DNA of 38,047 nt from an uncultured Lachnospiraceae bacterium (GCA_947589095.1 CANQBX010000035.1:1-38047), one strand, 5' to 3'; shown: positions 26,974-35,808, counted from the stretch's first letter. Notes: generated by a model from the letters alone, not told the origin. Made by a program: numbers and translations.

Positions 26974-28653
26974 ATGCAGAAATTAAACGGATCAGAAATC
27001 GTAATCGAATGTTTGAAGGAACAGGGCGTGGATACCGTCTTCGGTTATCCCGGCGGGGCGATCTTAAATATTTACGACGCCCTCTATAAGCATCAGGATG
27101 AGATCACCCACATCCTGACCTCCCACGAGCAGGGCGCGGCCCACGCGGCCGACGGCTACGCCAGGGCGACCGGAAAGGTAGGCGTCTGCCTGGCTACGTC
27201 CGGCCCCGGGGCGACCAACCTGGTCACCGGTATCGCCACGGCGTACATGGATTCCATTCCGGTAGTCGCCATCACCTGCAACGTGGGCGTCAGCCTTCTC
27301 GGCAAGGACAGCTTCCAGGAGATCGACATCGCCGGCGTGACCATGCCCATTACCAAATACAATTTCATCGTTAAGGACGTGACGAAGCTGGCTTCCGTCA
27401 TGCGGCGCGCTTTCAAGATCGCCCGGTCCGGCCGTCCCGGTCCGGTGCTGGTGGATATCACCAAGGACGTGACCGCCGCCATGTGTGATTATGAATATCA
27501 GGCTCCTGAGGAAGTCAAGCGCCAGACGGACACGATTACCGAGGAAGACATGGAGCGGGCTATCCTGATGATCAAGGATTCTCAGAAGCCGTTTATCTTC
27601 GTGGGCGGCGGAGCCAATCTGTCCGACGCTGCCGAGGAAGTGCGGGCGTTTGCCCACAAGATCCAGGCTCCGGTGGCGGACAGCCTGATGGGCAAGGGCG
27701 CGTTTGACGGCACCGACGAGCTGTACACCGGAATGGCCGGCATGCACGGCACCAAGACGTCCAATTTCGGCATCACCGAGTGCGATCTGCTGATCGTCGT
27801 GGGCGCTCGTTTCAGCGACCGCGTCATCGGCAACGCCTCCAAGTTCGCCCAGAACGCGAAGATCCTCCAGCTGGATATCGACCCGGCGGAGATCAATAAG
27901 AACATCCGCGTGGACGCCAGCATCATCGGCGATGTGAAGATCATCCTGCGCAGGCTCAACGCGCGTCTGGATCCCCAGAACCACGACGAGTGGCTGGCCC
28001 ACATCGACCGCCTGAAATATATGTATCCGCTGCGGTATAATAAAGACCTTCTGACCGGCCCCGGCGTCATTGAAGACATTTACGACGTGACGAACGGCGA
28101 CGCCATCATCGTCACCGAAGTGGGCCAGCATCAGATGTGGGCGGCTCAGTATTACAAATACAAGAACCCCCACACGCTTCTGACCTCCGGCGGCCTTGGC
28201 ACCATGGGCTACGGCCTGGGCGCGGCCATCGGCGCCAAGATGGGGCGGAAGGACAAGATCGTCATCAACGTGGCCGGCGACGGCTGTTTCCGCATGAACA
28301 TGAACGAGATCGCCACGGCCACACGCTATAATATTCCGGTTATCGAAGTTGTCGTCAACAACCATGTGCTGGGCATGGTCCGCCAGTGGCAGACGCTGTA
28401 CTACGGCAAGCGCTATTCGCATACAGTGTTAAATGACCAGGTGGATTTTGTGAAGGTGGCGGAGGCCATGGGAGCGAAGGGCTACCGGGTCACGAAGAAG
28501 GAGGAGTTTAAGGACGTGCTGAAGGAAGCCATCGCCTTAAATATTCCGGTCCTTATCGACTGCCAGATCCACTGCGACGACAAGGTATTTCCTATGGTAT
28601 CGCCAGGTGCGCCGATTTCCGACGCATTTGATGATAGTGATTTAAAACTATAA
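26974..28653 (+). CDS. ilvB: Acetolactate synthase, large catalytic subunit
   Basis: The 559-residue ThDP enzyme condenses two pyruvates, or pyruvate and 2-ketobutyrate, at the start of branched-chain amino acid synthesis. It has TVFGYPGGAILNIYDAL, the catalytic glutamate in SHEQGAAHAADGYARA, and GDGCFRMNMNEIATA as the ThDP-binding motif with NNHVLGMVRQWQ following. No ilvN regulatory subunit gene follows. That gene may lie elsewhere, so the feedback control of this copy is unclear. Confidence 0.95.
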   Translation: MQKLNGSEIVIECLKEQGVDTVFGYPGGAILNIYDALYKHQDEITHILTSHEQGAAHAADGYARATGKVGVCLATSGPGATNLVTGIATAYMDSIPVVAITCNVGVSLLGKDSFQEIDIAGVTMPITKYNFIVKDVTKLASVMRRAFKIARSGRPGPVLVDITKDVTAAMCDYEYQAPEEVKRQTDTITEEDMERAILMIKDSQKPFIFVGGGANLSDAAEEVRAFAHKIQAPVADSLMGKGAFDGTDELYTGMAGMHGTKTSNFGITECDLLIVVGARFSDRVIGNASKFAQNAKILQLDIDPAEINKNIRVDASIIGDVKIILRRLNARLDPQNHDEWLAHIDRLKYMYPLRYNKDLLTGPGVIEDIYDVTNGDAIIVTEVGQHQMWAAQYYKYKNPHTLLTSGGLGTMGYGLGAAIGAKMGRKDKIVINVAGDGCFRMNMNEIATATRYNIPVIEVVVNNHVLGMVRQWQTLYYGKRYSHTVLNDQVDFVKVAEAMGAKGYRVTKKEEFKDVLKEAIALNIPVLIDCQIHCDDKVFPMVSPGAPISDAFDDSDLKL

Positions 28654-28663
28654 ATTTGTTATT

Positions 28664-28803
28664 GTTTTGCCGCGGCATTCGTAATTTGGCTTCGCCAAAT
28701 TACTCATGTCGGGCGTTCCGCCCTATAAAATATTCCGTCTGAATCGCGCTTAGTGAGCAAGCTCCCACGCACGATTCCGCCAGAATATTCTGCACGGCAA
28801 AAC
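28664..28803. repeat. Cloverleaf-like structured element between ilvB and serC
   Basis: The 186-bp gap between ilvB and serC folds into several nested stems. A closing stem pairs GTTTTGCCG (28664-28672) with CGGCAAAAC (28795-28803). Inside are a perfect 10-bp hairpin with a 3-base loop (28681-28703), a 5-bp hairpin GGGCG/CGCCC (28711-28723), and a two-part stem (AATATTC/GAATATT at 28729-28789 and GAATCG/CGATTC at 28741-28777). It could be a dispersed REP-like element or a structured leader before serC. Confidence 0.75.
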
Positions 28804-28839
28804 GGTAGCGCAAAATCAGAGGAGAGCGGGGAAAAGACT

Positions 28840-29925
28840 ATGAGCAGAGTTTACAATTTCTCAGCAGGTCCGGCGGTTCTGCCGGAAGAAGTATTGAAAG
28901 AAGCAGCAGAGGAAATGCTGGACTACAAGGGCACAGGCATGTCCGTGATGGAGATGTCCCACCGGTCCAAGGCATTCGAGACCATTATCAACGAGGCGGA
29001 GGCGGACCTTCGGGAACTGATGAACATCCCCGATAACTATAAGGTCCTGTTCCTGCAGGGCGGCGCCCATCTGCAGTTTTCGATGGTGCCGATGAACCTG
29101 ATGAAGAACGGCGTAGCCGACTACATCATCACCGGCCAGTGGGCCAAGAAGGCGTGGAAGGAAGCCCAGAAATACGGCAAGGCCAACGTGATCGCGTCCA
29201 GCGAAGACAAGACCTTCAGCTACATTCCGGACTGCTCCGACCTGCCCATCGACGACGACGCGGACTATGTCTATATCTGTGAGAACAACACGATCTACGG
29301 AACCAAATTTAAGACCCTTCCCAACACCAAGGGCAAGACCCTGGTGGCGGATGTGTCCTCCTGCTTTCTGTCCGAGCCGGTGGATGTGACCAAATACGGC
29401 GTCATCTACGGCGGCGTCCAGAAGAATATCGGCCCGGCCGGCGTGGTCATTGTGATCATCCGTGAGGACCTGATCACAGAGGATGTGCTTCCGGGCACTC
29501 CCACCATGTGCCAGTATAAGACCCACGCGGACGCCAAGTCCCTTTACAATACGCCGCCCTGCTACGGCATCTATATCTGCGGCAAGGTGTTCAAGTGGCT
29601 GAAGGCCAAGGGCGGTCTGGCGGCCATGAAGGAGATCAACGAGAAGAAGGCGAAGATCCTTTATGACTATCTGGATCAGAGCAAATTATTTAAGGGAACC
29701 GTCGTGAAGGAAGACCGGTCCCTGATGAACGTGCCCTTCGTCACCGGCGACGCGGATCTGGACGCGTTGTTCGTGAAGGAAGCGACGGCGGCCGGCTTCG
29801 TGAATCTGAAGGGCCACCGCACCGTGGGCGGCATGCGCGCCAGCATTTACAATGCGATGCCCATCGAAGGCGTGGAGAAGCTGGTGGAATTCATGAAGAA
29901 GTTTGAGGAGGCGCATCTGGCATGA
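28840..29925 (+). CDS. serC: Phosphoserine aminotransferase
   Basis: The 361-residue PLP enzyme makes 3-phosphoserine from 3-phosphohydroxypyruvate and glutamate. It starts with VYNFSAGPAVLPEEVL, contains MEMSHRSKAFE, and has its PLP lysine in GGVQKNIGPAGV. All are typical of SerC. The ATG at 28840 is chosen because the conserved MSRVYNFSAGP start begins there. AGAGGAG at 28818-28824 is somewhat distant, so GGGGA at 28828-28832 may also help. Its stop overlaps the serA start by 4 bp, giving a serCA operon. Confidence 0.95.
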   Translation: MSRVYNFSAGPAVLPEEVLKEAAEEMLDYKGTGMSVMEMSHRSKAFETIINEAEADLRELMNIPDNYKVLFLQGGAHLQFSMVPMNLMKNGVADYIITGQWAKKAWKEAQKYGKANVIASSEDKTFSYIPDCSDLPIDDDADYVYICENNTIYGTKFKTLPNTKGKTLVADVSSCFLSEPVDVTKYGVIYGGVQKNIGPAGVVIVIIREDLITEDVLPGTPTMCQYKTHADAKSLYNTPPCYGIYICGKVFKWLKAKGGLAAMKEINEKKAKILYDYLDQSKLFKGTVVKEDRSLMNVPFVTGDADLDALFVKEATAAGFVNLKGHRTVGGMRASIYNAMPIEGVEKLVEFMKKFEEAHLA

Positions 29926-31085
29926 GAAAGATCCATTGCTTAAACGCGATTTCAAAATACGGCACCGGTCTGCTGACGGCGGACTATGAGCTGACTGACA
30001 ATATGGCGGAGGCCGAGGGCGTTCTGGTCCGCAGCGCCGCCATGCACGATATGGAATTCGGAAATGACCTGCTGGCTATCGCCCGCGCCGGCGCCGGCGT
30101 CAACAACATCCCGTTGGACCGCTGCGCGGAGAACGGCATCGTGGTGTTCAATACCCCCGGCGCCAACGCTAACGGCGTGAAGGAGCTGGTGATCGCCGGC
30201 CTTCTTCTGGCGGCCCGCGACGTGGTGGGCGGCATCGAGTGGTGCAAGGCCAACACCGAGGACGAGAACATCGCCAAGTCGGTGGAGAAGAGCAAGAAGG
30301 CGTTTGCCGGCACCGAGATTATGGGCAAGAAGCTGGGCGTCATCGGCCTGGGAGCCATCGGCGCGCAGGTGGCCAATTCGGCGGTCGCCCTGGGGATGGA
30401 CGTCTACGGCTACGATCCGTTTATCTCCGTCAACGCGGCCTGGGGTCTGTCCCGGGCGGTAAAGCACATCACTTCCATGGACACGATCTACGCGGAGTGC
30501 GATTACATTACCGTGCATGTGCCGCTGATGGACGACACGAAGAAGATGATCAATGCGGATGCTATCAATAAGATGAAGGACGGCGTCGTGGTGCTGAATT
30601 TCGCCAGGGATCTGCTGGTGGACGACGAGGCCATGGCGGCGGCGCTTGAGAGCGGCAAGGTACACCGGTATGTGACCGATTTCCCGAATCCCAAGTCCGT
30701 TCATATGAAAAATGTGATCGCGATCCCCCATCTGGGCGCTTCCACCGAGGAGTCGGAGGATAACTGCGCGGTGATGGCGGTGAAGGAGCTGATGGATTAT
30801 CTGGAGAACGGCAATATCAGGAATTCCGTCAACTACCCCAGCTGCGATATGGGCGTCTGCAAGGAGGCGGGCCGTCTGGCGGTGCACCACCTGAATATCC
30901 CGAATATGATCGGCCAGTTCACTGGCCTGGTGGCGGCCAGCGGCGTGAACATCTCGGATATGACCAACAAGAGCCGGGATAAATACGCGTATACGCTTCT
31001 GGATCTGTCCAGTCCCATCGACGCGGAGACCGTGGAGAAGATGAGGGCGATCAAGGGCGTGCTGCGGGTGCGCGTGGTGAAATGA
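29922..31085 (+). CDS. serA: D-3-phosphoglycerate dehydrogenase
   Basis: The 387-residue enzyme begins serine synthesis by oxidising 3-phosphoglycerate. It has RAGAGVNNIP, the NAD fold GVIGLGAIGAQVAN, the catalytic arginine region VLNFARDLLVDD, and the catalytic histidine in IPHLGASTEESEDN. A short C-terminal ACT domain (from about residue 315) suggests serine feedback control. The usual following DUF1015 gene is displaced by 2.3 kb because the Septu-like pair and its leader lie in between. Confidence 0.95.
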   Translation: MRKIHCLNAISKYGTGLLTADYELTDNMAEAEGVLVRSAAMHDMEFGNDLLAIARAGAGVNNIPLDRCAENGIVVFNTPGANANGVKELVIAGLLLAARDVVGGIEWCKANTEDENIAKSVEKSKKAFAGTEIMGKKLGVIGLGAIGAQVANSAVALGMDVYGYDPFISVNAAWGLSRAVKHITSMDTIYAECDYITVHVPLMDDTKKMINADAINKMKDGVVVLNFARDLLVDDEAMAAALESGKVHRYVTDFPNPKSVHMKNVIAIPHLGASTEESEDNCAVMAVKELMDYLENGNIRNSVNYPSCDMGVCKEAGRLAVHHLNIPNMIGQFTGLVAASGVNISDMTNKSRDKYAYTLLDLSSPIDAETVEKMRAIKGVLRVRVVK

Positions 31086-31122
31086 AACGTGACTGGAGGC
31101 CGGTTTGATGGCCGGAAATACC

Positions 31123-31151
31123 TTGACATGTTTTTGCACGGAACATATAAT
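31123..31151 (+). promoter_or_regulatory. Consensus promoter ahead of the Septu-like operon
   Basis: Perfect TTGACA (31123-31128) and TATAAT (31146-31151) are spaced by 17 bp, 37 bp after the serA stop. It is the strongest promoter match in the window and drives a short leader before ptuA. Confidence 0.88.
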
Positions 31152-31157
31152 AAAATA

Positions 31158-31242
31158 GTGCAGATATACTCGAAAGCGGTGTACCCTACCAATAAGTGGG
31201 GGAAGGAAAACAGAGGGTTGGGCTGCAGAGCCTGACCCTTTT
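31158..31242 (+). ncRNA. Short leader or small RNA before ptuA, ending in a terminator
   Basis: From the expected start near 31158 to the terminator is about 85 nt. Hairpin I pairs CCCTAC (31184-31189) with GTGGGG (31196-31201) around loop CAATAA. Hairpin II is an 11-bp stem (31214-31224 with 31229-31239, two wobbles, loop GCAG) followed by TTTTCTGT, an intrinsic terminator. The ATPase gene starts 57 bp later. It may be an attenuator or an independent small RNA; I do not recognise the family. Confidence 0.65.
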
Positions 31243-31298
31243 CTGTATGGTAGAATATAAAAATTTAATCTTTGAGAAATGCTGTGGGGTAATCATTA

Positions 31299-32612
31299 AT
31301 GAAAATCAGGAAAATATCGTTAAAGAATTACAGATGTTTTGAACAGATTGAAATGGATTTTCATGACAGGCTGACGGTGATTGTAGGTAATAATGGCGCT
31401 GGCAAAACTTCTGTTTTGGAAGGAACGGCGATTGCCTTAGGGACAGTATTTACGGCTTTAGATGGCTTAAATGGGATGAGTATCAGCAAAAGAGACGCTC
31501 ATTTGAAGGCATATCAGATGGGAAGAACGGATGACGTTCAGGCTCAGTATCCGGTAGAGATTGAGGCAGAAGGAGTCTTAGACCAAAAAGAGGTTATATG
31601 GAAACGGTGCCTGAATGGGAGTGATGGGAATACAACAATCAGGGATGCGAAACAGATACTTGATATTGTAAGGGAGTATCAGGAGAGATTGCGGACTGGA
31701 GATCAGAAGCTCATTCTTCCCATAATTGCTTATTATGGTACTGGCCGGTTATGGGATTATCATAGGGAGAAAAAAACAGATACGTTTAAAGAAAATACAA
31801 AAACGAACGGATATATTGACAGTCTGGATGGTACGGCGAATATCAAGCTGATGATGAACTGGTTTCGTAAGAAGAGCATACAGATGTTTCAGCAAAGTGT
31901 AGCCGGTGTCGATCCGATGCTTGAATTATCTGCGGTATATCAGGCAATGGAGAGCTGTTTTGAACGCAGCACAGGATATAAAAATATCAGACTTGTTTAC
32001 AATTTTGATACGAATGAGATTGATTGCTGCTATGTGGGAGATGATGGCGTTTCTGCGCGGGTGCCGCTTTCGCAGATGAGTGATGGTTATAAAGGGACTA
32101 TTAGTCTGGTTGCGGATATTGCTTATCGTATGGCGGTTCTCAATCCGCAGTTGGGTGAAAATGTGCTGAAAAATACAGATGGCATTGTACTGGTTGATGA
32201 GATTGACCTTCATCTTCATCCGGCGTGGCAGCATCGGATTCTTTCTGACTTGATGGAAATTTTTCCCAAGGTTCAATTCATTGTTACGACACATGCGCCT
32301 GCTGTCATTAGCAGTGTAAAAAGTGAGAATCTTGTGATTTTAAAAAACTATGAGGCGATGGATGCCTTTGCCGAGATATATGGAAACGATGTTAATTCTA
32401 TTCTGAAAAATATTATGGGTGTATCGGATCGTAATCCCGCAGTTGCAAGGCTTTTTGAACAGTTCGATTCAGCCTTGAATGCTGGTCGGTATGATGATGC
32501 GGAGAAGGTGTTGGATGAAATCGATGAGCAGAGGGATTTCCATGATAAAGAAGCAACGGCTGACAGAGTGAAATTGAGATTAGAGAGGATTCGGGGAAGA
32601 AAAAATGATTAA
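31299..32612 (+). CDS. ptuA: Septu-like AAA/ABC-type ATPase (PtuA-like)
   Basis: The 437-residue ATPase has Walker A GNNGAGKTS (30-38), the ABC-type signature LSQMSDGYKG (258-267), Walker B IVLVDEID (296-303) and H-loop TTHAP (330-334), interrupted by a long insert as in SMC-like and RecF-like defence ATPases. It overlaps by 8 bp a gene for an HNH nuclease of the TIGR02646/PtuB type. This pairing defines Septu, an anti-phage system that also appears as the effector half of retron-Ec78. The N-terminal MKIRKISLKNYRCF and the C-terminal helical tail fit PtuA. The gene is AT-rich compared with its flanks, suggesting horizontal gain. Confidence 0.87.
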   Translation: MKIRKISLKNYRCFEQIEMDFHDRLTVIVGNNGAGKTSVLEGTAIALGTVFTALDGLNGMSISKRDAHLKAYQMGRTDDVQAQYPVEIEAEGVLDQKEVIWKRCLNGSDGNTTIRDAKQILDIVREYQERLRTGDQKLILPIIAYYGTGRLWDYHREKKTDTFKENTKTNGYIDSLDGTANIKLMMNWFRKKSIQMFQQSVAGVDPMLELSAVYQAMESCFERSTGYKNIRLVYNFDTNEIDCCYVGDDGVSARVPLSQMSDGYKGTISLVADIAYRMAVLNPQLGENVLKNTDGIVLVDEIDLHLHPAWQHRILSDLMEIFPKVQFIVTTHAPAVISSVKSENLVILKNYEAMDAFAEIYGNDVNSILKNIMGVSDRNPAVARLFEQFDSALNAGRYDDAEKVLDEIDEQRDFHDKEATADRVKLRLERIRGRKND

Positions 32613-33339
32613 AGTGGAAAAAGGCTCCGAACCGGATGCGCTAAAGAAATTACAGGCAGAATGTCTGGCTGCCGGATTTTCACCGAAAGTGTCTTTTGAA
32701 ATGTTGCGTAATCCGCTGAAAGAACAGGTGATAGGATGCTTGAAACGAGATCAGGGTCAATTATGTGTTTATTGTATGAGCAGGATTCCGAGAGATGATA
32801 AGGAAAGGGGAATTCCGGGGCAGACAATTGAGCATCTTATACCGCTCGAACCAACGGATGGACGTGATGTTGGACAGGGCCTTGATTATCAGAACATGTT
32901 TGCAGTATGTCATGGCAATGTGAAAAGACATGAACGTGGCGCCCGAAGAATAAACTCAAAGGACAGTTTGACTTGCGATAAGCATCGAGGAAATACGGAA
33001 TTTAAAAAAATTGATCCGTGCCGCGAGGAAACGTTGCAGACAATTTACTATACTTTAGACGGAAGAATAGATGCTTCTGATCCGGATGTTCAGTTTGATC
33101 TGGTTAATACCTTGAATTTAAATTGTATTTCATCACCAATCGTGGCAGAGCGAAAGGCGGCTTTGGATGAACTGATTGACAATATCGGAAAAATTGAAAT
33201 AGATCATCTACATAGCTATTGTTCGGTTATGTTGGAAGCATTTATGAATGAGATTGATCCTAAAACACCTTATGTTGGAATATTGATCTGGTATTTGAGG
33301 TCATTAGCTGAGGCATTGGAGCATAATATAGCAGGATAG
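32605..33339 (+). CDS. ptuB: Septu-like HNH endonuclease (PtuB-like)
   Basis: The 244-residue protein has the HNH layout of TIGR02646/PtuB proteins: C54-x-x-C57 in LCVYCMSR, the catalytic E76-H77 in TIEHLIPLEP, N97 in YQNMFAVC, and C124/H127 in CDKHRGN. In Septu and retron-Ec78, this nuclease forms a complex with the PtuA ATPase and cuts nucleic acid after infection. Its ATG lies 8 bp inside the end of ptuA, so the two proteins should be made in fixed ratio. No reverse transcriptase is found nearby, so this is the stand-alone form. Confidence 0.87.
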   Translation: MIKVEKGSEPDALKKLQAECLAAGFSPKVSFEMLRNPLKEQVIGCLKRDQGQLCVYCMSRIPRDDKERGIPGQTIEHLIPLEPTDGRDVGQGLDYQNMFAVCHGNVKRHERGARRINSKDSLTCDKHRGNTEFKKIDPCREETLQTIYYTLDGRIDASDPDVQFDLVNTLNLNCISSPIVAERKAALDELIDNIGKIEIDHLHSYCSVMLEAFMNEIDPKTPYVGILIWYLRSLAEALEHNIAG

Positions 33340-33355
33340 AAAAGAGGTAAGACAG

Positions 33356-34600
33356 ATGGCAGACGTAAGACCGTTTGTGTGCGTGAGGCCGGCTGCGGAT
33401 GCGGCGAGTCAGGTGGCGGCGCTTCCGTACGATGTGTACAGCAGGAAGGAAGCCTGCGAGGCGGTGAAAGGACACCCGCTTTCTTTTCTGAATATCGACC
33501 GGGCGGAGACTCAGTTCGCGGACGATGTGGACACTTACGACCCGCGGGTGTACGCGAAGGCGAAGGAGATGCTGGAAGCGGAGATCGCGGACGGGACGTT
33601 TGTGACGGACGAGGGGGAGAATTATTATCTGTACCGGCTGACGATGGACGGGCGGAGCCAGACGGGGATCGTGGCCTGCTGTTCGATCGATGATTATGTA
33701 AACGGCGTGATCAAGAAGCATGAGAATACGCGGGAGGAGAAGGAACTGGACCGGATCCGGCACGTGGATATCACGGGGGCGCATACGGGACCGATCTTTC
33801 TGGCGTACCGGAGAAATGAAACGCTTGCGCAGATCATGGCGGACGTGATGACGGAAGCGCCGCTTTATGATTTCGTTTCGGAGGACGGGATCGGGCATAC
33901 GGTCTGGAAGATCGGCGGCCGGGAAATGGTCGGGGAGATCCGGGAGGCTTTCGGGAAAATTCCGAACACCTATATCGCGGACGGGCATCACCGGGCGGCT
34001 TCGGCGGTGAAGGTAGGGCTGAAGCGGCGGGCGGAGAATCCGGGATACACGGGGCAGGAGGCGTTTAATTACTTCCTGGCGGTACTGTTTCCGGAGGATC
34101 AGCTGATGATCATGCCCTATAACCGGGTGGTGAAGGATCTGAACGGCATGACGGAGGAGGAATTCCTGGCGGCGGTCTCGGAGAAGTTCGGAGTGGAACC
34201 GGTTGGAAAGGCTGCTTACGCCCCGACGGCGAAGGGTACGTTTGGTATGTATCTTGGCGGTAAGTGGTACAAGCTGGCGGCGAAGCCGGAGGTCACCGCG
34301 GCGGTAAACGGCGACCCGGTGAAGAGTTTGGATGTATCGGTGCTGCAGGATTATCTGCTGGGGCCGGTGCTCGGCATCGGAGATCCGCGGCTGGATAAGC
34401 GGATCGATTTCATCGGAGGGATCCGCGGCCTGGGCGAGCTGGAGCGGAGAGTTTCCGAAGATATGACAGTGGCATTTTCCATGTATCCCACGTCGATCGG
34501 GGAGCTGTTCGCCGTGGCGGACGCGGGGCTTTTGATGCCGCCGAAGTCCACCTGGTTTGAGCCGAAGCTGCGCAGCGGGTTATTTATTCATAGAATTTAG
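33356..34600 (+). CDS. DUF1015 family protein
   Basis: The 414-residue protein begins with VRPFVCVRPAADAASQVAALPYDV and has DGHHRAASA (at about residues 207-215), the hallmark of DUF1015, plus NRVVKDLNG and a C-terminal PKSTWFEPKLRSGLFIHRI. The family is usually found next to serA and serC in Clostridia and related bacteria, hinting at a link to serine or phosphoserine metabolism. Its biochemical activity is not established. GAGGT at 33345-33349 provides the ribosome site. The Septu-like pair separates it from serA. Confidence 0.93.
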   Translation: MADVRPFVCVRPAADAASQVAALPYDVYSRKEACEAVKGHPLSFLNIDRAETQFADDVDTYDPRVYAKAKEMLEAEIADGTFVTDEGENYYLYRLTMDGRSQTGIVACCSIDDYVNGVIKKHENTREEKELDRIRHVDITGAHTGPIFLAYRRNETLAQIMADVMTEAPLYDFVSEDGIGHTVWKIGGREMVGEIREAFGKIPNTYIADGHHRAASAVKVGLKRRAENPGYTGQEAFNYFLAVLFPEDQLMIMPYNRVVKDLNGMTEEEFLAAVSEKFGVEPVGKAAYAPTAKGTFGMYLGGKWYKLAAKPEVTAAVNGDPVKSLDVSVLQDYLLGPVLGIGDPRLDKRIDFIGGIRGLGELERRVSEDMTVAFSMYPTSIGELFAVADAGLLMPPKSTWFEPKLRSGLFIHRI

Positions 34601-34636
34601 GCACAATCCTACAGCAGACGTATTACAGAAAATCCA

Positions 34637-34665
34637 TTGATATTTATTCTGGCCTGGCGTATAAT
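34637..34665 (+). promoter_or_regulatory. Promoter of the AbrB/PIN cassette
   Basis: TTGATA (34637-34642) and TATAAT (34660-34665) are spaced by 17 bp, 55 bp upstream of the antitoxin start, in a short gap after the DUF1015 gene. Confidence 0.75.
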
Positions 34666-34719
34666 ATGAAGGAAAGAAAGTAAAGAATGTAGGGAATGGG
34701 TTTGGAAAGGACGATAATT

Positions 34720-34977
34720 ATGGAAGTAGCGAAGGTTTCATCAAAAGGACAGATTACGATACCGGTATCGGTGAGGAATCGCTTGAAATTGAAGGCAGGC
34801 GACAAACTGGTAATCCTGGAAGAAAATGGCAGGTATTATATTGACAATGCAGCTTTGCTGGCATTCAGAAGGGTGGAGGATGCGTTTGCCGGGGAGGCCG
34901 TCAAAGCCGGATTTGAAACGGAGGCAGATATGCAGGATTATATGTTGGAGATTCGGAAAGAAGTAAGGGGGTATTAG
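34720..34977 (+). CDS. AbrB-type antitoxin
   Basis: The 85-residue protein carries the classic AbrB/VapB start VAKVSSKGQITIPVSVRNRLKLKAGDKL followed by VILEENGRYYIDN, and a helical acidic C-terminus that ends in MLEIRKEVRGY. GGAAAGG at 34704-34710 favours ATG 34720 over an in-frame ATG at 34696. A PIN-domain toxin gene starts one base after its stop. The pair should form an autoregulated toxin-antitoxin module. Confidence 0.87.
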   Translation: MEVAKVSSKGQITIPVSVRNRLKLKAGDKLVILEENGRYYIDNAALLAFRRVEDAFAGEAVKAGFETEADMQDYMLEIRKEVRGY

Positions 34978-34978
34978 G

Positions 34979-35377
34979 TTGCGTGTAATGCTTGATACCA
35001 ATGTATTTGTCTCTATGATTTTCTTTCCATCTGACCAAACGAGGGAGTTGGTAAGACGGCTGGCCGGGAGGCATCGTATTGTTGTCTGCGATTATGTAAC
35101 TGAGGAACTCCGCCTGGTGACAGAACGCAAATTTCCCATGAAAAGAGCAGTTCTGGATCAGTTTTTCAGGGAACTTCCGTTTGAATTGGTATATACGCCA
35201 CAAGCGCTCGATCTGTCTGGGTTTCCGAGTGTAAGAGATGCGAAGGATTCGCCAATACTGGCAACTGCTATTTTGGAAGATGTGGATGTCTTTGTAACGG
35301 GAGACAAAGACTTTTTAGTACTGGATATAGAGATACCGGATATAGTTACCATTGCGGAATTTCTGGAAAAATATTAG
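34979..35377 (+). CDS. PIN-domain toxin (TIGR00305-like)
   Basis: This 132-residue PIN-domain protein has its first catalytic aspartate in MLDTN (D6), an acidic TEELRL segment, RDAKDSPIL and TGDKDF. These acidic residues hold the metal ions for RNA cleavage. Translation most likely begins at TTG 34979, since the start LRVMLDTN matches the family and the next ATG would cut into the first strand; AAGGGGG precedes it. PIN toxins of this branch are the putative toxin component of AbrB-linked pairs. Confidence 0.87.
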   Translation: MRVMLDTNVFVSMIFFPSDQTRELVRRLAGRHRIVVCDYVTEELRLVTERKFPMKRAVLDQFFRELPFELVYTPQALDLSGFPSVRDAKDSPILATAILEDVDVFVTGDKDFLVLDIEIPDIVTIAEFLEKY

Positions 35378-35455
35378 ATTCTTTTGTTAAGAAAATGAAA
35401 ATGGCGATATCCGAAGCAAAGAAAAACAGACAGCAGACACATTATGCAAAATTGG

Positions 35456-35740
35456 TTATTTATTTTTCAGAATTTTGATCAGATCAGTTATAATCGCAAT
35501 TTCGTCTTCTGATAATCCGGATAAATCTGCGTCCTGATGATAATTAACCCCCAGAAGATAGTCCGTAGAGGTTTTGAATATTCTGGCCAGAGAAATCAAT
35601 ACATCGTAGGATGGCATACGAAGACCGGTTTCGTATGCGCTGATTACTGACTTCGTCAATCCCAATTTATCTGCAAGCTGTTTTTGCGTTAAATTATGCT
35701 TAATCCTCAGGGTTTTGAGTGTGTTGCCAAAGTATATCAT
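35456..35740 (-). CDS. XRE-type transcriptional regulator
   Basis: The 94-residue protein has a Cro/C1-type DNA-binding domain: LKTLRIKHNLTQKQLADKLG, recognition helix TKSVISAYETGLRMPS, and LISLARIFKTSTDYLLGV. A short acidic helical tail follows, probably for dimerisation. It is divergent from the small-protein JAMM operon and is the obvious candidate regulator. A perfect dyad, ACTATATC (35764-35771) with GATATAGT (35801-35808), lies in the shared control region. GGAGG (plus 35750-35754 complement) is its ribosome site. Confidence 0.88.
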   Translation of the reverse strand: MIYFGNTLKTLRIKHNLTQKQLADKLGLTKSVISAYETGLRMPSYDVLISLARIFKTSTDYLLGVNYHQDADLSGLSEDEIAIITDLIKILKNK

Positions 35741-35763
35741 GTCAATACCTCCATCTACAGTTT

Positions 35764-35808
35764 ACTATATCTATGGACTTTAATTGGTTGATTATGTATT
35801 GATATAGT
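35764..35808. promoter_or_regulatory. Candidate XRE operator dyad
   Basis: ACTATATC at 35764-35771 and its exact inverted copy GATATAGT at 35801-35808 lie between the divergent XRE gene and the JAMM operon. The right half directly abuts the -35 box at 35808, so binding should block that promoter. Confidence 0.55.

Noticed and set aside
27064-28422. Long antisense open frame of about 450 codons across ilvB
   Set aside because: It is a composition-driven shadow of a clearly coding gene; it has no ribosome site and no family resemblance.
31123-33339. Retron with PtuA/PtuB effectors
   Set aside because: No reverse transcriptase gene is present between the leader RNA and ptuA or elsewhere in the window.
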